Shown here piece after piece: positions 47,898 to 60,232 of a stretch of DNA of 64,000 nucleotides. Positions within the stretch are counted from its first letter, which is position 1. Every line of letters begins with the position of its first letter. The translations under genes and the position numbers were made by a program. Under the pieces are notes generated by a model. That model was not told the DNA's origin. It saw only the letters and a list, made by a program, of their open reading frames with translations, and made no database searches. This DNA is from Polytrichum commune (taxonomy: Eukaryota > Streptophyta > Polytrichopsida > Polytrichales > Polytrichaceae). The DNA lies in assembly GCA_950295325.1 (NCBI GenBank), contig OX485809.1, positions 23,436,001-23,500,000 of the forward strand. The letters are read 5' to 3'.

Positions 47898-50536
47898 TAG
47901 CATGTCCTCTGGAGGTCTTTTAGACAACCAGCAAACATCAGAGTTGTTTTCTCATTGGATTACATTCTGTTACTGCTTTTGCTCAAGACATGTGAGTTAG
48001 ACTTTTGCATACATTATTCATTTGAACACTGGGAGATACCAAATTTTGATACAAAGATTTCTGTAACTAAAGGTGTTATCATATGGCTGTTGAAGTCCTA
48101 CTACATGTTGACTGGACATCCGAAGGGAAAGCTAGGCTTGGTGTTTGCGATCCAGAAAAAGATGCTAGATTCCTCTTATTGCTTAAAATTGTGGTTTTGA
48201 GGCGAGCCTTTGTGCAAGGATTACATAGAATCTAAAGTGTTTTCTCTGGGTGCCACATATGTCTATTATTTGTCTTAATTTCAGATATCAACTTTGATGT
48301 ATATCTTGTCTTATGTATGGTAGTGTCCTGCAGGTAGGATTTAGCCCATTTTGTCTCATTGGCATTTTTCTACTGTTGTCTTATTAGATGCAGGTGGTGG
48401 TTCTTCCTTTCTGATTGACATTGCCCACCTTTCTTTGCTACAGTGAAGCATCTTAGTTGAGTTCTCGTTAGCATCTGCATCAGTTAGCTTGCCTGACTGC
48501 TGCTAGTGATCTCCATGCAATTATCAGCTATCAGTTTTTTTTACAGCTTCTAGGAAGCTTGACTCGCTCGTCCAGCTCACACCTTTGCATCGGGCTGGAG
48601 CTCAGTTCCAAACATTGAAGCCATCAGTTTTGATCATCTCAAAGCTGGAAGGACAGGTGTAGATTTGTTAATGGTGCTCAAATTTCCTGTGGTGGTTCCT
48701 GAATCTCTGGTCTGGCTTTTGCTTTCCTGATTTTTGAGTTTTCTATCATCTTGCCTTTGAAAGTGCAAACTCTGCTCATAAGGAAATGGATCTCGGGCAG
48801 GAACAAGTACTTCAAATACTATGCAGATTATGACGAATTGGGTTTCTCCTTGGAACCTGGAGAAATCATTCTGTTGGGGCCTGAGGTAGGCCTGACTTAG
48901 GATTGGTAACTTATACCTGCAGAACTTTGTGGTGCAGGTGATCTGAATGATGTGAAAGCAGGTCACCTACCCATTCAGCTATGAATTCCTGGTAGTTGGC
49001 AGCTAGCTACATCAGCTAGAATGGTAGCCACTCATCAAATATGTCTCTCTGGTGGGGCTTGTACATTGTGAGATAGCTGATAGGGAAAGAGCACTAAAAA
49101 TGTTCAGCAGCAGAAGTTGGGGAAGCTTCTGGGCTAGGAGACTGCCTTGATAATCAATCTTGTTGAGAGACACAATTATTTACGATTGAGAACAGGCCAA
49201 GGCCTAATGTTTTGTATAGATACCTAGTTTTGGATATACATAAAGCATGAGCTATGCCTCACAGACATGCAATGCTAACTAATTAGTGACTGTTGGTTTT
49301 GTGAGGCTTTCATAGCTGGCTGGCCTCACTGGTCTGTACCGCTTTGCACTATGGAGGAGCGCAAGCCTGTAGGTGGCCTACATTTCTGCATTATTGTATG
49401 TTGCTATCTGGATGAAGAAGCCAAGTAATGAATGTATCCCTACATATGCAAATTAATCACCACCATATCGATTTACTGGAGCAGGAAGGAAGTGGAGCAG
49501 TGAAGGCTCAAGGTATAACACGGATGATGGATTGGTTTTCTACCAAAAGTTTGGATTGTTATTTGTATACAATGTTATTTGTATTGTATTTGGGTTGTGG
49601 CTCTTGAATGGCCATAATCAAAGCCCGACACCCGTACTGGGAAGCAGCCTAAAACATTCAAAATTTGAATATAATGTTGGATATGGTTAAAGGATGTGAC
49701 TCCACATTATTCATCGTCGCCCTGCATAAGGTCTCTTATAGATAATTGGATGTAGAAGTTTGTTTGGGTATTTTTTTGTCTCTGATTAAATTGTGGCCTC
49801 TGATTATCCATTTGGTCATCCATTCTACCATCCATCCGTATAATGGCCAGAGAGCCATACAAAGAGATAAAAGGGAGTAGAGCGGTTGGATCGCCGCTGT
49901 GTGAGAAGTTCTTGTCGCTCCCCATATAGTGCTCTTCAGTCTCCTCTTTTCTGAGGAGTGCCCCAGGTGGGTCCGGATGCATAATTTCCTTCGCTGAGGA
50001 TTCCTGCCATATCCAGTATGTTGATTTTTTAGGCAAGAGATGATGTACATGTAGTTCCCAGCAGTGGAAGATCAAAGTTCTCTACTTTGTCTGTACTTGC
50101 AGCTGGAACGAATCACATTTGCTGGGATGTTGCAATCTGAGTTCATCTTCACCAAGAATATCAGCATGCTTTGATCAATATTAACGTGATGGTCTCCTTT
50201 GACTTGGAAATGGCTTAGGTTTTCTCAGAGATAAATTTGCTGAGGTTGGCGATCTTGAGGGAGTTGTATTGAGCAGCTATACTGAGATTTGATGTAATTA
50301 GCCACTTCCAAACGCTGATAGAGTCGAGTGATGTGGGAACTCCGGCATAAATCCTGAGGAGCTAGGACGTGAAGGTTGTAGAGGAGGTCACCATGAGCGG
50401 CCCTTAATTTTTTTGACATTGCCGAGGATCCGAATTCTCAAGGTAAAGTCAGGTAATTAGCGTTGTCTTGCATAGTATATAGTCAGTTCGTGCAGTGGAA
50501 GTTGCACATCTATGATCGAGGTTTCTCATTTTTTAA
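47898..50536. other. No gene recognised
   Basis: This includes the TIM13 3' flank. Minus-strand frames at 48634-48966 and 49707-50075 are over 100 codons long, but they have no motif, splice context or coding bias I would trust. Confidence 0.4.
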
Positions 50537-50544
50537 TATAAAAT
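50537..50544 (+). promoter_or_regulatory. Candidate TATA box of second XTH
   Basis: TATAAAAT lies about 280 bp upstream of the ATG at 50820, a spacing similar to the palindrome XTH. The local sequence is AT-rich, so chance is possible. Confidence 0.35.
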
Positions 50545-50819
50545 AGAATGCGACTGTTCATAAATCGTCGAACTGCCCCCCGTCTTCATGTCCAAATAAG
50601 TGCTTTTGGTGCAGCTCTATGTAGCACCACCTCGCCCACCCTTAACGCGACCACAGTGAGTTATCGAGCATTCAGCTGCAACGAAGACTCATATTGAGCC
50701 AATGAATGTGATTTCAATCTGGAGGGAGGAGAGATAACGGGGCTTGCAAAGTTGCATAATTCCCACGCAACCACAGAGTTTATATCAAATTGTTTGGTTA
50801 CTAGTGCACATCAAGAATC

Positions 50820-53422
50820 ATGTTACACTGTCTCAAGGACGGAGACACACTAATCCTTCTTGCACTCCTATGGAGTGCTATGAGCATGGTAGTCGGCTTC
50901 GGTGGTGCAAGCCTTCCTACTGCAAACCAGAGCTTCTACGACAACTTTTTTGTGACCTGGGGCGAGGACCATATCACTCTGCTTGAAGAAGGCACTGCTG
51001 CGGATTTGGCGCTTGACAGTTCGTCAGGTGAGCAGACATCGAAATGTGGTCCTATACTGCATATTAGTTGCATATGTTAGGTGGAATCCCTTTTTTTTTT
51101 GGTAGGTAGTTGAAGCAGCCTTTGAGACAATTACACAAGATTTTGAGCGGGAAATGTTTTCGATCAGACAAGTTTGTACTGTTCAACTCTGCTGCAATGA
51201 AATCTGCTCTCTTGCTTTTTTCCGAATGAATACCATCGAGGCAATTATAATTCTCCAGTTTATTGACAAGTAGATTTTGAAGTAGCAAGCTTTTATGTTA
51301 ACGCTGACAGGATACTGATAGGATTACCACTTTGTGATGCTACATTTTCCCAATTGCCATGAAACTTGGAATGAAAAGATCTTTCGATTTCTATGCTAAA
51401 TCTGTCCAAAGGCGAAGCATAATAACAAGGCTGATCACGAAATACTGAGCACCCTGGGTGAATGTGCTAATTTGTTGTATGTCAGGGTGTGGGTTCGCAT
51501 CAAACCACTCGTTTTTGTTTGGCTACTTGAGCATGGATATCAGGCTGGTGGCAGGGGACTCGGCCGGAACCATCACTACTTTCTATGTAGGTACTGACCT
51601 CACCGTCATTCTTCTAAAAATTTATGTGTACCTTATGGAGACTTTCTCAGATGGGTCAATCTGAATATAAGTAAATGCACATATCTGCTGTAGATCTCTG
51701 AAGTATAGAAATCTCCAGCAGGGAGCTGCAACTCATTCTTCCGGACTGAGAAATATTTTCTGGTGGCTAAATCTTTTAGCAATGACCCTCTCATGCCAAA
51801 ATTATGTAGGTTTAGGTTTCATATGGCTATATACGATACGTGATTCTTTCAACACGTTGTGGACTCTATTCAGGTGTAACTACAGAACTTCCAGTTTCAC
51901 AAGAAAGTTGTAGGGTGGATCTGTCAATGCATTGCTATTCTATCAGGAACCTATCCTCTGTTATCGGTTCATAGTGACCCCTAGTTATGTATTTGGCCAT
52001 AACTGCTTCCACCTCAGCTAATTGCTTGTTTTGTATCGATATGTTCTTCCGTTCAGCTTTCTTCTGCAGAAGAGCCACACGAGGAGTTAGACTTTGAGTT
52101 CCTAGGGAACACCCCTGGACAGCCTATAGTTCTTCAAACAAACGTATTTGCGAATGGTACTGGAGGACGGGAACAGAGGTTCAGACTGTGGTTTGATCCC
52201 ACCTCCGAATTCCACACATATTCCATCCTCTGGAATTTCCACCAAATCATGTGTGTATGCCTCTTCACCTTTCAAATTTTGGCTAACCATTCTCAGTGTA
52301 CTTTTTAATCTCAGCATTTTGTGGATTTAGGAACTAAGCGAATTTCTGATGGAGGTCTATGATCTTTCCTAACAGGTAGGAAAATGTAGGTATCATTTAT
52401 GGTCCACCCGGTGCACCAAGAAGGTCATTCTAATTGGGCTGGACCAGTACGTTGCAGAAGTAGAGGTATAAGTTTGTCTATCTTTCAGCAGACTCAGATT
52501 CATATCTAAGCATTTCAGTGGATACAATTGGTACGAGGTTTATGGTAAAGAATACTCAAGAAAGCGTTAGTAAGGCAATTTCTCTGTTTTATGACTGAAA
52601 GTCCAGAACGTTGGTTGAAAGTGACGTCTTAAGGAGTTGATTGATCAGAGGCCCTTTGGTTGATTTCTCTCTAGACTAAATCGAATCAGGACAGTTAGTC
52701 TCTTGTGATCGACTCAATTTCTGATGTTTGAGAGATCATTGAGCATGAACCATGGCTAATATTGGATCTGTGTTTGTTCGCACACAACAATTACGATGTA
52801 CACAATGTACTGAACCCGAGCACTTCCATAAGAACCCAAATATTTATTTCACACGGTGTTTAGTGAGTGCAAGTCGACGAAGTGGAAGTCCTAGTATCAA
52901 ATCCATCACAAAGATATTTTCTCTTTTCCCACCAACTTGTACAGGGATTCAGGAGTGGGTCACATCATACACAACAAGTGAAACCAGTGATGAGCTTGGA
53001 AAACTGATACCGATCTTTCAATTGTGGTGATCAGATTTTTTGTGGATTCCCTGCCCTTAAGGGTGTACCCAAACAAGGAGGGGGTGCCTTTTCCAAGTAA
53101 AAATCGAATGTATTTATATTCTACTCTGTACAATGGAGACAGGTGGGCAACCAATGGAGGTGAAACAAAGATCAATTGGACAAATGCTCCGTTCGTTGCT
53201 TCCTACAGAAATTTCTTTCTGGATGCATGCCAATGGTACAACAGTACCGCTGGACTCCCGTTTTGTTCCTTCATGCAAACTAGTGTATGGTGGGGTGGGC
53301 CAGAATATCGAACTTTAAATGCATATGACCAAGCGTTATTGCAACTGGTCAGAAATGCAAGCCTCACTTATGACTACTGTGCAGATGCTGATAGGTATCC
53401 AATTCCTCCACCAGAATGCTAA
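50820..53422 (+). CDS. Xyloglucan endotransglucosylase/hydrolase, diverged paralogue
   Basis: GH16-family XTH, secreted, acting on wall xyloglucan. Exons are 50820-51027, 51486-51586, 52057-52250 and 53035-53422, in phase, giving 296 residues. Exons 2 and 3 have the same lengths (101 and 194 nt) as in the palindrome XTH, so both derive from one ancestor, though the proteins are well diverged. The N-terminus is hydrophobic ([15 protein letters not shown]), a signal peptide. The active-site stretch reads [11 protein letters not shown]: the E-x-D-x-E catalytic triad is kept, but the preceding Asp is Glu. The usual N-glycosylation site after it is lost (NTPG). The C-terminal region has [23 protein letters not shown] and paired cysteines, ending PPPEC. 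Confidence 0.9.
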
Positions 53423-54419
53423 TAACATATCACTGATTGGGATACGCCTCAATAAGCAACCTTCCAAGCATAATTGGAATCTGACATTCCTTGACCTATC
53501 AATCAAGCAAGCTTAGAATCATGCAGATAATTAAAAACTACAAATTTTCAAAATTAAGTATCTCACAATGTATAATAAATCTCAGTGAATACACAACCAT
53601 CAATGTCTGGAGCTTTTGAATAAATGAAGCTTTCCCAAAGCAGAGGTTAACTGTTGAGGAAGGAATCGGATATGTTCCATCTACATTGGAAGTTTGTCAA
53701 AATTTCACTGATTGACTGTCGACGTATTTTGAATTATCAATAAGTAGTAGTATGAACGCCTGCTGCTGGGGAGGAAGCATGATTGAAGAGCCTCTTTACC
53801 CACTAGTCAAAACCTCTTACTCTCAGACACTGGCCAATATGGTCACGCTACTCCCCAGCTCCTTCCTACTTCTAAGCACCTCAATTTATACTACATGTCT
53901 GTAACATGTGATAGGTTCTATTAGGATTTCATTTTTGTGCGGCACTATCTGACTGAACCTGAGGCTCTTAATAATTTTATACTCCGAGTATCTACGAATA
54001 GGGACAACCCAATTACGCATGCAAAAGTGAGAAACAAGCCCGGTACTGATGCTTACATCCCAAAGAATCTAGATCAAATAGTTACAGTAAGATCTGGTAT
54101 TTCAATACAAATTCAATCTCCTGATAAATGTTTAAACAAAGAGAACTGATCCATTTCGAGCTGGAAAAAATACCAAACATATATCGCTCACGCGAAGGAA
54201 GTGTCCATTCACACAGTCGGCTAGAAAGTGGTATATGAAGAGATGCTTCGAATTTCACATTTTCATTGCAAAACATTATATTGTAGACTGGTTACATACT
54301 AGAAGCACACCAGACCCTACACTGCAACGGTAACCCTGCTCTGTGAAACAGTTACGACCATAATGTGGTGCAATGTCACTGTCGTATGATCTATACACAT
54401 ATAACGTCCCAATATCTAG
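53423..54419. other. Intergenic, no gene seen
   Basis: 3' flanks of two convergent genes (XTH and actinoporin-like). A few AATAAA-like motifs near 53575 and 53620 could serve as polyadenylation signals. No other feature is visible. Confidence 0.45.
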
Positions 54420-55658
54420 TCATGCCTTCGTGATTTCCAGCTCCAGGGTGGCTTGGCCATTGGTGGTCATGTTGCCGAGCAGGGTGAATCCGTTGATGGT
54501 TTTCCTTTGCCAGTTGCCGGCCTTGTGGGGGTAGGGCATGCCGCCCTTGCCCTTATACAAGTTGTTGTGGAGGTTCTTGTTGGGGACCTCACGGCCATTC
54601 ACCACGGTGGCGTTCCACCAGTTATCGTACAAATTGTAGTCGAATGGCACTTGGTACATCACGTGCACGGTCTTGTTCACGTCCTGCCATTTCATAGTAT
54701 CCCGATTATATTACGTAGTTTGTCTATCAATATATATGTATCACGAGTCATATGGTTAGTAATTCCCCATTATTTGCCCAATTTTCAGGATCAGCAGCTC
54801 CAATATGAGGAGCTGCTTAGGAGACCAACCAGTAGCCTAAACTACAACTACACCCTGAATGTCCATGTGAACTTCGTACAAATCGCAAAGACGACATATT
54901 ATGTATGTGTTGATGGTCACTACAAATTTTCTACGATTCATTGATGGTTCGGAATTCACAATTTGCGGGTCACTCATATGGAGATCATATGTGCCACGTT
55001 TATATCAACAAGTGAGAAATGTGCATCACAGGTATATACCGGCATGTAGTAGGAGTAGGTGCCGATCGCACCGCGAGCAGTGCTTTGTGACTTGCGCGCG
55101 CCCCACTCGCAAACGTAATTTGGTGGGACCTCGTAAGGAATCACTGCATCGGACGTTCCGCTGCTGTAGTAGATTCCAGAGCTCTGGAATCGGTGCTGCG
55201 AAGGTCAACAAATAACGAGGGTTCCACCATCAGTATAATCTTACATGCTCGTGCGTAACCCCCTGCCATCAACATGTGCTTGCCGATCAATCTAGAAATC
55301 CAGTCTCTACACAATGTTGCATATTCGACAGACTTCATGTATGCCTGACAGTAGAACAATGCAATTCCATGGCTAGTGTATAATTTACAGGCGTTTTGTT
55401 CTTGAGGCCGATGCCTATTTTTCGATTCACGTTGAGAAGAGCCTGCATGAGGTTGATGAGGTTCTGTATGTGGAACTTGGCCATCTCCACCACTCCTCCG
55501 ATGACTGCCCCTGCAATCTTCTCATTGGGGTCGCTTTCGACGGCCGGAACCACTTCGTCGGCATCTCCTTCCTCTGTTGCCGTTGGTGGTGCGTCGTCCT
55601 CTGTGATGGGGTTCTCCTTGGACCCCAACTCCGCCTTCATGTCTGCGCTGCTCGCCAT
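54420..55658 (-). CDS. Actinoporin-like pore-forming protein
   Basis: Exons on the minus strand are 55389-55658, 55040-55195 and 54420-54683, all phase 0 with GT..AG sites, giving about 229 residues. Exon 1 holds an acidic lead segment of about 45 residues, then an amphipathic helix region (IAGAVIGGVVEMAKFH) like the pore-forming N-terminal helix of the family. Exon 2 carries YYSSGTSDAVIPYEVPP, and exon 3 carries VPFDYNLYDNWWN, the family's membrane-lipid (phosphocholine) binding signature with its Pro, Tyr and Trp. Actinoporins are sea-anemone cytolysins; relatives (bryoporin) occur in mosses and have been linked to stress tolerance. There is no signal peptide. The long acidic lead segment is unusual. 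Membrane activity is inferred, not shown. Confidence 0.85.
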
Positions 55659-55739
55659 TCTTGCGGAAGTGATTGAACCTGTGAATACCACACACTGCCG
55701 ACGATCAGTGTGTATGCATGACGATCATCATCGATGATG

Positions 55740-56842
55740 AACAGTACAATGTATATCACGAGTGTTATACGGCCCAAGGATTCGTGGTGTCTGCGTGAAC
55801 TCATCCGTTAGAAAGGTAAAAATTCAAAGCGAAAATGCTGTGAACTATTGAATAGCCTTTACATGCGTGTTTGTTAATCATTCAACTCGAAAGATAGCAT
55901 CAGAGACTCCCAGTTACTTCAATGGAGTCTAAATGGAAAAACTCGACCCTCGAACGTTTCTATGCTAGTCGCTAGAGCCCCTCCATCCACGAAGGATGAG
56001 TTTACGTAGACGCTACGATCCCCAAGCTGGCGTTATAATTGCTATGTATGTGGTAAGGATGTGCCAGGTTTGTCGTAATACGTTTCTTGGGAAGATTAGG
56101 ATATACACAAGGTCCGTGAACTGGATACTCATTGAACCATACGAGTGCAGTCTGAATGGAAGCTGACAAGCAAGTCGTTATAGCGTGGTTATGGACAAAT
56201 TGCAAGATTAAGAGTAGGCCAATCGATCGACAATGAAGGTGCATTGGGGAAATTCGTCTGCCAGCTACTTCGAGTTACATCACCTCAAACAATAAATAGG
56301 TATCAGACGCGGGTCTGGAGAAAAGACCACATCAAGCACAGAGAACAACAATCTAAATAATGAGACAACAAGCTGAGATCAGATGCAATATTGCATTTCA
56401 GCTAGCAGAACAAATCATACGCCACTGCACTTGAATTGCAAAGCAAAGGAGTGTCACCTTCGAAGTCACGGGTGTTGATCTGCAATGAGTTGAGCGCTGC
56501 AAGTGTGGGAGTTGGAGTGATCCTGATGATCAATGGACTCCGGCGTGTACATATATAGCCTCCGCAAGGGTCTGCCTTCGTAGCACGCATGCACTAGAGT
56601 AGCGACTGTAGCTGATCCTTCACGAGAGACTTGCCTGAGTGGATAAGGTTCCCGGTCAGGGGGCTTGTTCCTTTCTCGGGATCACAATACTGCCACTGAG
56701 ATTTGAATATGCAGAGGCATCTTGATCCTTCGGAGATAGATGAAATGACGGAAGGATCATCATTTAGCATTGCTAAAGCGAACGAGTTAGAAGAAACCTC
56801 AAATTATGTAGTGTGAATTAAAAAAAAGAGGAGAATCCTGAA
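55740..56842. other. Upstream region of actinoporin-like gene
   Basis: No exon or RNA gene is supported here. It presumably includes the promoter of the minus-strand gene, and I found no clear TATA box. Confidence 0.4.
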
Positions 56843-57068
56843 CAATGGTCGGGGAGGACCGAGAGTTAGTTACAGATGAATCGGTTGAGTTTGAGAAATA
56901 ACCGGTTGAAGTTCGAGACTTCAGGAGAATTACCGATCACTTTAGAGAAATTTATGGAATATACCTCATTTTAGTATAGAAAAACCGAAGGATGTCAACA
57001 TGCAACTGGCTGGACTTGCAAAGGCTAGGATCTCAGCCGATTATGCCCAAAAACCTCCCAGGACACTG
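56843..57068. mobile_element. hAT-type MITE, copy 1 (226 bp)
   Basis: It begins CAATGGTCGGGGAGG and ends CTCCCAGGACACTG, inverted ends with mismatches. The flanks are ATCCTGAA (56835-56842) and ATTCTGAA (57069-57076), an 8 bp target duplication with one change. It has the same length as the copy at 60512 and shares about 85% sequence. Confidence 0.85.
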
Positions 57069-57969
57069 ATTCTGAAGGAGAAGAAACTCGCACCATGTGT
57101 GCCCACAGGAAGCTCACATGTATTCAGTGGAGGATGTTCACGAGAACTGTGCGTGACACTAATACCATGACGATGTGTTGATGGATTTTGTTATCCACAT
57201 CGTGGCCCATAGAGAGACTAATCCCCCGCAGGTAGAATCATGCACCAGAATTAGGCGTGTGGTAAGAAGTGACGTTGTACCAACAAACAGACCAAGGCAT
57301 TGGACCAAAATGACTCCTTTAATTTCAAGAGATTGTCATTGAGTACCAAATCCAAGCCTGCGTGGGTGGCAGATTCTTTAAACGCGGGCGGCAGAATGTA
57401 ATTGGAGTGTGCATAACTTTGAAGGTCCATTACGGATGTCCTTGTGAGCACTTTGTACTTGTAGTTATTTAGCCAATGACAAGGCACCTCGGTACGATGC
57501 GTGTTGAGGTAAACCTCTTTGGTCGTGAAGGACATTGGCTAACACAATTTGGCATTGGTCTTTGGGCTTGGAATATGGAGGAACTTAGCCAACAATGGTT
57601 GATTTTAATACCTGGCAACACTTTTTGGAGGTGAGGCTTGAGCCGAACAAAATGCTAGACCCAACTCTCAACATAGGTTTCCGGAACACTTTTGCATAAA
57701 ATAATCAAGATTCGATTTTTATGATAATTAATCATATTTTAATGGTTTTTAAAGGCTCAAAAGTTGAGACTTTGGCTTCATGTTGGGATTTGCTAACATG
57801 AGTGAGACTTGGGACCATATGTGAACTGGCCCTTAGAGTACTACATTTTGAAATGGGCAAAGGTCCCAACTTGGCGTTTCCTCTTTGAACCACCAACCGT
57901 GACTTGTAACCTTGGACAAGTCCCCGACCACTTAGTAAAAAACATGGGTCCAGAGTTATTCATGCACAA
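57069..57969. other. No gene recognised
   Basis: There is a 94-codon minus-strand frame (57251-57535) without motifs. Near 57821 the sequence TGTGAACTGGCCCTTAG resembles a lone PIF/Harbinger-type end (inverse GGGCCAGTTCACA). I did not find its partner. Confidence 0.4.
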
Positions 57970-58194
57970 CAATGAACGAGGAGAATCGACCACTAGTTGC
58001 AGATGAACCACTTGAGTTTATAAAATATCCCGTTGAAGTTCAAGACTTTGGAAAAATTACCGATCATTTCACAGGAACCTGTGAAATATACCTCAACTTA
58101 AAGAAATAACCCAAAAGATGTCAACATGTATGTAGTTCGATTTGGAAACACTAGGATTTTGACCACTTATGCCCAAAAATCTCCCTGGACATTT
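57970..58194. mobile_element. hAT-type MITE, copy 2 (degenerate)
   Basis: It starts CAATGAACGAGGAGAA and follows the family over its whole length to about 58194, with more substitutions than the other copies. The right end is eroded and no target duplication is visible. Probably an older insertion. Confidence 0.75.
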
Positions 58195-59521
58195 TGGGAG
58201 CAAAATCTTGATGTTGAACACATGGTCAGGTGGACAAGCAAAGCCTAAAGGTTGGTGCCAGTGATCCACTCAAATATGAATCATGCAAACACCGTAGAGT
58301 CAGCATGTTTATGAATGTGAATGTTTTTCAGAAGCATCATTGCTGAGCAATCTTGTCTGTGACATATGATTTTAGTTTTTGTCACCAAAGCACATGCATG
58401 TATTGCTCATACTATGCGAGGATCATGTGGAGGTGAGCATACATGGGAGGTGAGCTTCCTAGTCCACCTACTTCAAGGCTTGCAAGTCACCATGCACAGC
58501 CTAAACAGCAGAATTTGGTCATGGTTTTTGTTGATGAGATGCTTCAATATGACTGGTCAATCAACTTGACAGAAGAGGAGGTTGCGGCGAGAGAGCAGCA
58601 GGGGACATGGTTGTTGAGGTTGAACTAAGCTGAGCGGGTCTTAAACGGACAGTTTTCTCTCTGCACCCACTTCTCAAAGGATATGAAAAAACATAATTAG
58701 TGTGAGATGATTAGCAAATCTAAATTGTGTCCATGGGTATTTTCCTCATAGTTTCCAGAGATTGTATGAAGTTCTTATTCATGTCAAAGTGAAGAATCTT
58801 CTCCGAGTTATTAAACAATCATATAGGTCCCCCCCCCCCAATTATGTTCGATTATTGCATCTAGAATGGTTAACAAAGTTTGAGCATGTACTCCAATCAC
58901 ATGCCTTTCTAGTAACCGTTCTTAAATTCAAACACATCCATACATCACTCAAGTGTTGGTGTCCGTTTAAGGTTAGACACCGAATTAGGCACATCTACCA
59001 AGATAATTCTACCTACAAAACTCAATTTACATAAATTATATTGGATCGGCTTGTAACCCAAGGAGAGAGTTTACTCAAGCGGGTAACTAAACCAAATATG
59101 ATATTTAGTGTCACCAATTCTAATTGTCTTGCTCAATACTAATTGTAAACTGCAGTATAGTGTCATCAACACTAAATGTTAACCCAACATTATTTGTCAT
59201 TCCTTGTAAATTTTTTGGGGGATTATAAATTTACAATGTTGCAATTACTCTCACTTACCAAGTGATTTTTCATCCAAATTTGAATCATCCATGACAATAT
59301 TTCATCACAAGTTGCTGACATGAGAAGGTAGGGTTTTGGCCAATGGATGAACTCATCCATCATCCATGACAATATTTGTTCACTTATTCAAAAGAAGCAT
59401 CATCCGAAAAGTTACCATAGTGACATCAAATACCATATGATACTAAATATGATATTTAATACTTACCTACAATTATGCAGTCTGCCCAGTTGTATTATAT
59501 TATTTGAAAGGGTAAGAATAC
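58195..59521. other. No gene recognised
   Basis: A 61-codon frame (58443-58628) with a charged segment (NLTEEEVAAREQQGTW) is the only protein-like stretch and is too short to judge. A poly-C run lies at about 58830. Diverged CACTAAATAT-type repeat scraps occur near 59100 and 59440. Confidence 0.35.
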
Positions 59522-59616
59522 CAATGAACAGGGAGAACCAACTGCTAGTTACAAACAAATTGGTTCAGTTTGAGATATAATTGGTTCGTATTCAAGACTT
59601 TTGGAAAATTACAGAT
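59522..59616. mobile_element. hAT-type MITE, copy 3 (5' part only)
   Basis: It starts CAATGAACAGGGAGAAC and follows the family for about 95 bp, then stops where the candidate gypsy LTR begins. The missing part could lie beyond the retroelement, outside the window. Confidence 0.7.
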
Positions 59617-59724
59617 TGTCGTGTAAATAGCGATCGTGTGTCACTGCAGCTCGAGTACCAACCACTACTAACAAACAACACTAAAACATAGCAAAGTCAC
59701 ACATAAACAACACATCTCAACATG

Positions 59725-59735
59725 CCCCCCCTCAG
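59725..59735 (-). promoter_or_regulatory. Candidate polypurine tract
   Basis: On the minus strand the run GAGGGGGGG lies directly before a TG-starting LTR-like sequence. Such tracts prime plus-strand DNA synthesis in LTR retroelements. Confidence 0.45.
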
Positions 59736-60232
59736 CTAACTATGAAGTCTCGCCAAGCAGCTAGGACCAATGCCAATCTAAAGGGCATGGATAATGAAAG
59801 ATTGCTCCGCAACTAACTAGTGTGGTAAATGTTATTCCAAGGAGCTGTAGGCTGGGTGCAAAGTGAGCCCCATCCTTAATGGCCTCTGATGTTTGGCCAT
59901 CAGATCCCAAAAAATTAAATCCACCGTCTCATGTTGATTGCGTCTCTAAACCATAACTCCTCATTTTCCATTTGGACATGCACAAGATGATGAAAACTAC
60001 ACAGGATCATTGAATACGATTGGTGGAAGCACCAAGTACCGAAGATCCTCGACAGCGAGGACAACTCCACTGTCCAGATGGTAGAGAAATCAAGGGTGGC
60101 CTAAAGCATGCCATGTGCCAACCGCGTTGACACTGATCACACAAGAGCATAGTAGCCGATCATTTCTTCTTTCCATACACAAAGCATGGAAAACCCTCTG
60201 GTACGACAACCAGTTCAGGATGAATTGTACCC

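Noticed and set aside
54453..54944. 163-codon + strand ORF
   Set aside because: It overlaps the third exon of the actinoporin-like gene on the opposite strand and has no motif of its own; the minus frame matches a known family.
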